Shown piece by piece: positions 63,516 through 64,000 of a stretch of 64,000 bases of DNA. A program made the translations under genes and the position numbers. How positions within the stretch are numbered: the stretch's first letter is position 1; the number at the start of each line of letters is the position of its first letter. Source of the DNA: Dendrolimus kikuchii (Eukaryota > Arthropoda > Insecta > Lepidoptera > Lasiocampidae); NCBI GenBank assembly GCA_019925095.2, contig CM034392.1:13287887-13351886 (forward strand), given 5' to 3'. The notes under the pieces were generated by a model. The model made no database searches, was not told where the DNA came from, and saw nothing but the letters and a program-made list of their open reading frames with translations.

Positions 63516-64000
63516 CAATAATTCCTTTACCTCAAACTAGATTATTAATACATATGTGTATCAAGTACATGTATGATTATCTAAAAAAATATAGGTTTTT
63601 TAGAATCTCGTTGCATTTTGGCAAAGACTCAACTCTTATAAAATAACTAGGTAAGTATACATTAGTCTTTCTATGTATATCTCGGCCACTTAAAACCTAC
63701 CAAGTTTATACACAGGAAAATTGACAAGAAGGTGTAGGTCATATACCGCCACACAATAGTATAGCGAAATTGCGAAAAGCTAAAAATTAGTAACATGGAG
63801 AGATGATTTTTTCAGTGTACGTAGGCGTGTAAGGTGTTGTTACATACATCTTAAAAATGATTGTAAGGTTCTTGATGATGGTTTAAGTCAATATAAAGGG
63901 TGATATTTGGTTCCAAAACCGTAAAATATGCCCATGAAACTTAAAGATTTCAAATGAATTTTAGCTCTATCTGCATCTATATATCTTTAAGGCAGATATT

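Overview
The window is eukaryotic nuclear DNA from an insect, almost certainly a moth or butterfly (Lepidoptera). It is AT-rich, its genes have GT-AG introns, its insect-type proteins include a giant group II chitinase, and its introns carry lepidopteran-style repeats (RTE- and R1-like LINE pieces, Helitrons with CTAG ends, maT and Tc1 transposons, tRNA-derived SINEs). There is no prokaryotic or viral gene organisation.

Layout. Positions 1-920 are featureless AT-rich DNA. Positions 925-4680 hold a 5'-truncated R1-like LINE and a decayed fragment of a second copy. A four-exon + strand gene for the tRNA m1G9 methyltransferase TRMT10A spans 5203-8826, with a tRNA-derived SINE in its last intron. 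After a Helitron-like repeat (about 9130-9700) comes a three-exon minus-strand gene for an alpha/beta serine hydrolase of the kraken/SERHL type (10226-12612). Positions 12613-15797 are intergenic with a GC-rich repeat, a MITE-like inverted-repeat element and a LINE tail.

The rest (15798 to at least 60014, minus strand) is one gene, a Cht10-type group II chitinase. I resolved 50 coding exons by splice signals. Their reading phases join without a break into 2,911 residues plus a stop codon; only the first exon (start codon and beginning of the signal peptide) is missing. The order is: N-terminal region, GH18-A, CBM14-1, GH18-B, a Thr/Pro-rich block with CBM14-2 to CBM14-6, GH18-C, GH18-D, CBM14-7, GH18-E. 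Only GH18-C and GH18-D keep the DxxDxDxE (or close) catalytic signature with its glutamate. A, B and E have lost the glutamate, each by a different substitution. The exon lengths of the five GH18 modules match to the base in several places, a clear trace of internal duplication.

The chitinase introns are crowded with transposons: two maT (DD37D) copies, one Tc1 (DD34E), two mariners (DD34D), two hAT elements, Helitrons, LINE fragments and about six copies of one roughly 300-bp repeat. There is a three-level nest (Helitron > Tc1 > 300-bp repeat) and several near-perfect intronic hairpins. No wholly new gene system is evident. The strongest leads are the dead-plus-active chitinase architecture, the frame-neutral exon cassette of chitin-binding modules, and the intronic palindromes.
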